A stretch of DNA of 5,211 nucleotides from Stigonema sp964246695 (GTDB lineage: Bacteria; Cyanobacteriota; Cyanobacteriia; Cyanobacteriales; Nostocaceae). The notes below the pieces were generated by a model. The model had not been told where the DNA came from, did no database searches, and saw only the letters and a list, made by a program, of their open reading frames with translations. The translations under genes were made by a program, and so were the position numbers. Of the stretch, positions 5,100 to 5,211 are shown piece after piece. Every line of letters begins with the position of its first letter. Position 1 is the stretch's first letter. The DNA lies in the NCBI GenBank assembly GCA_964246695.1, contig CAXTSI010000576.1, positions 1-5,211 on the forward strand, given 5' to 3'.

Positions 5100-5199
5100 C
5101 TTACAGCCATTTTCAGGTAAATAGACCACAGTCGTAGGGGCGCTCCTGCCGTTCGCCCCTACAAACCGTGTGGTTCATTTATGTGAAAACTGCTGTAAG
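5100..5199. repeat. 100-bp imperfect palindrome (REP/MITE-like)
   Basis: The arm at 5100-5130 (starting CTTACAGC, ending ACCACA) pairs with the arm at 5169-5199 at 25 of 31 positions. The centre holds a perfect inner stem, GTAGGGGCG at 5134-5142 with CGCCCCTAC at 5154-5162, around an 11-nt loop. Most mismatches come as adjacent pairs. There is no coding capacity. Repeats with these arms are, as far as I recall, common in Nostoc-type genomes. No flanking direct repeat was found, so insertion by transposition is not demonstrated. Confidence 0.8.
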
Positions 5200-5211
5200 C
5201 TCCCCACTCCC
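5200..5211. repeat. heptanucleotide repeat at right edge (CCACTCC type)
   Basis: CTCCCCACTCCC is about one and a half units of the same 7-bp repeat found in htpG, in the opposite orientation to the array at 1-35. It is cut by the window edge, so its length is unknown. Confidence 0.6.

Overview
This window looks like DNA from a filamentous cyanobacterium. The evidence is three copies of the HIP1 core octamer GCGATCGC (two inside genes), a glycosyltransferase closely resembling HpsE of the hormogonium polysaccharide (hps) system, and several families of short palindromic or tandem repeats of the kind that fill Nostocales and Oscillatoriales intergenic DNA. The genus cannot be fixed from this sequence alone. 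All four genes lie on the minus strand, so transcription runs from right to left.

Layout from right to left. 4916-5211 has no gene and is rich in repeats: a 100-bp imperfect palindrome, a half-decayed hairpin of a related family, and a heptanucleotide tract at the very edge. Next come three family 2 glycosyltransferases in a row: an HpsE-like enzyme (3947-4915, TTG start) and two tandem paralogues (2898-3887 and 1870-2835). The paralogues are about 57% identical by hand count over their first 254 residues and align there without gaps. The gaps between the three genes are about 60 bp, so they could be co-transcribed. Their likely shared job is sequential sugar transfer onto a secreted or surface polysaccharide at the cytoplasmic face of the membrane. 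They are separated by a 567-bp intergenic region from htpG (1302 down to the left edge), the 5' two thirds of the Hsp90 chaperone gene.

The intergenic region 1303-1869 is the most structured part. It contains what reads as one miniature mobile element inside another. A 206-bp element (1559-1764) has perfect 17-bp terminal inverted repeats, carries four hairpins sharing a GC-TCT-GC core, and is flanked by a perfect 9-bp direct repeat (GCATCCTGC). It sits exactly in the loop of a stem-loop at the heart of an older inverted-repeat element (1510-1850). No transposase is present, so both would be non-autonomous.

A second oddity is in htpG. The open frame runs, without a stop, through two inverted arrays of a 7-bp repeat (GGAGTGG type). 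They add a low-complexity segment of at least 49 residues where the conserved middle domain should continue. The same heptamer ends the window on the other side, which suggests the window may be a whole contig broken at repeats.

No new enzymatic or defence system was found. The unusual content is repeat biology (nested miniature elements, repeat-driven protein insertion) plus a diverging glycosyltransferase duplication. No tRNA, rRNA, CRISPR array or transposase gene was seen.
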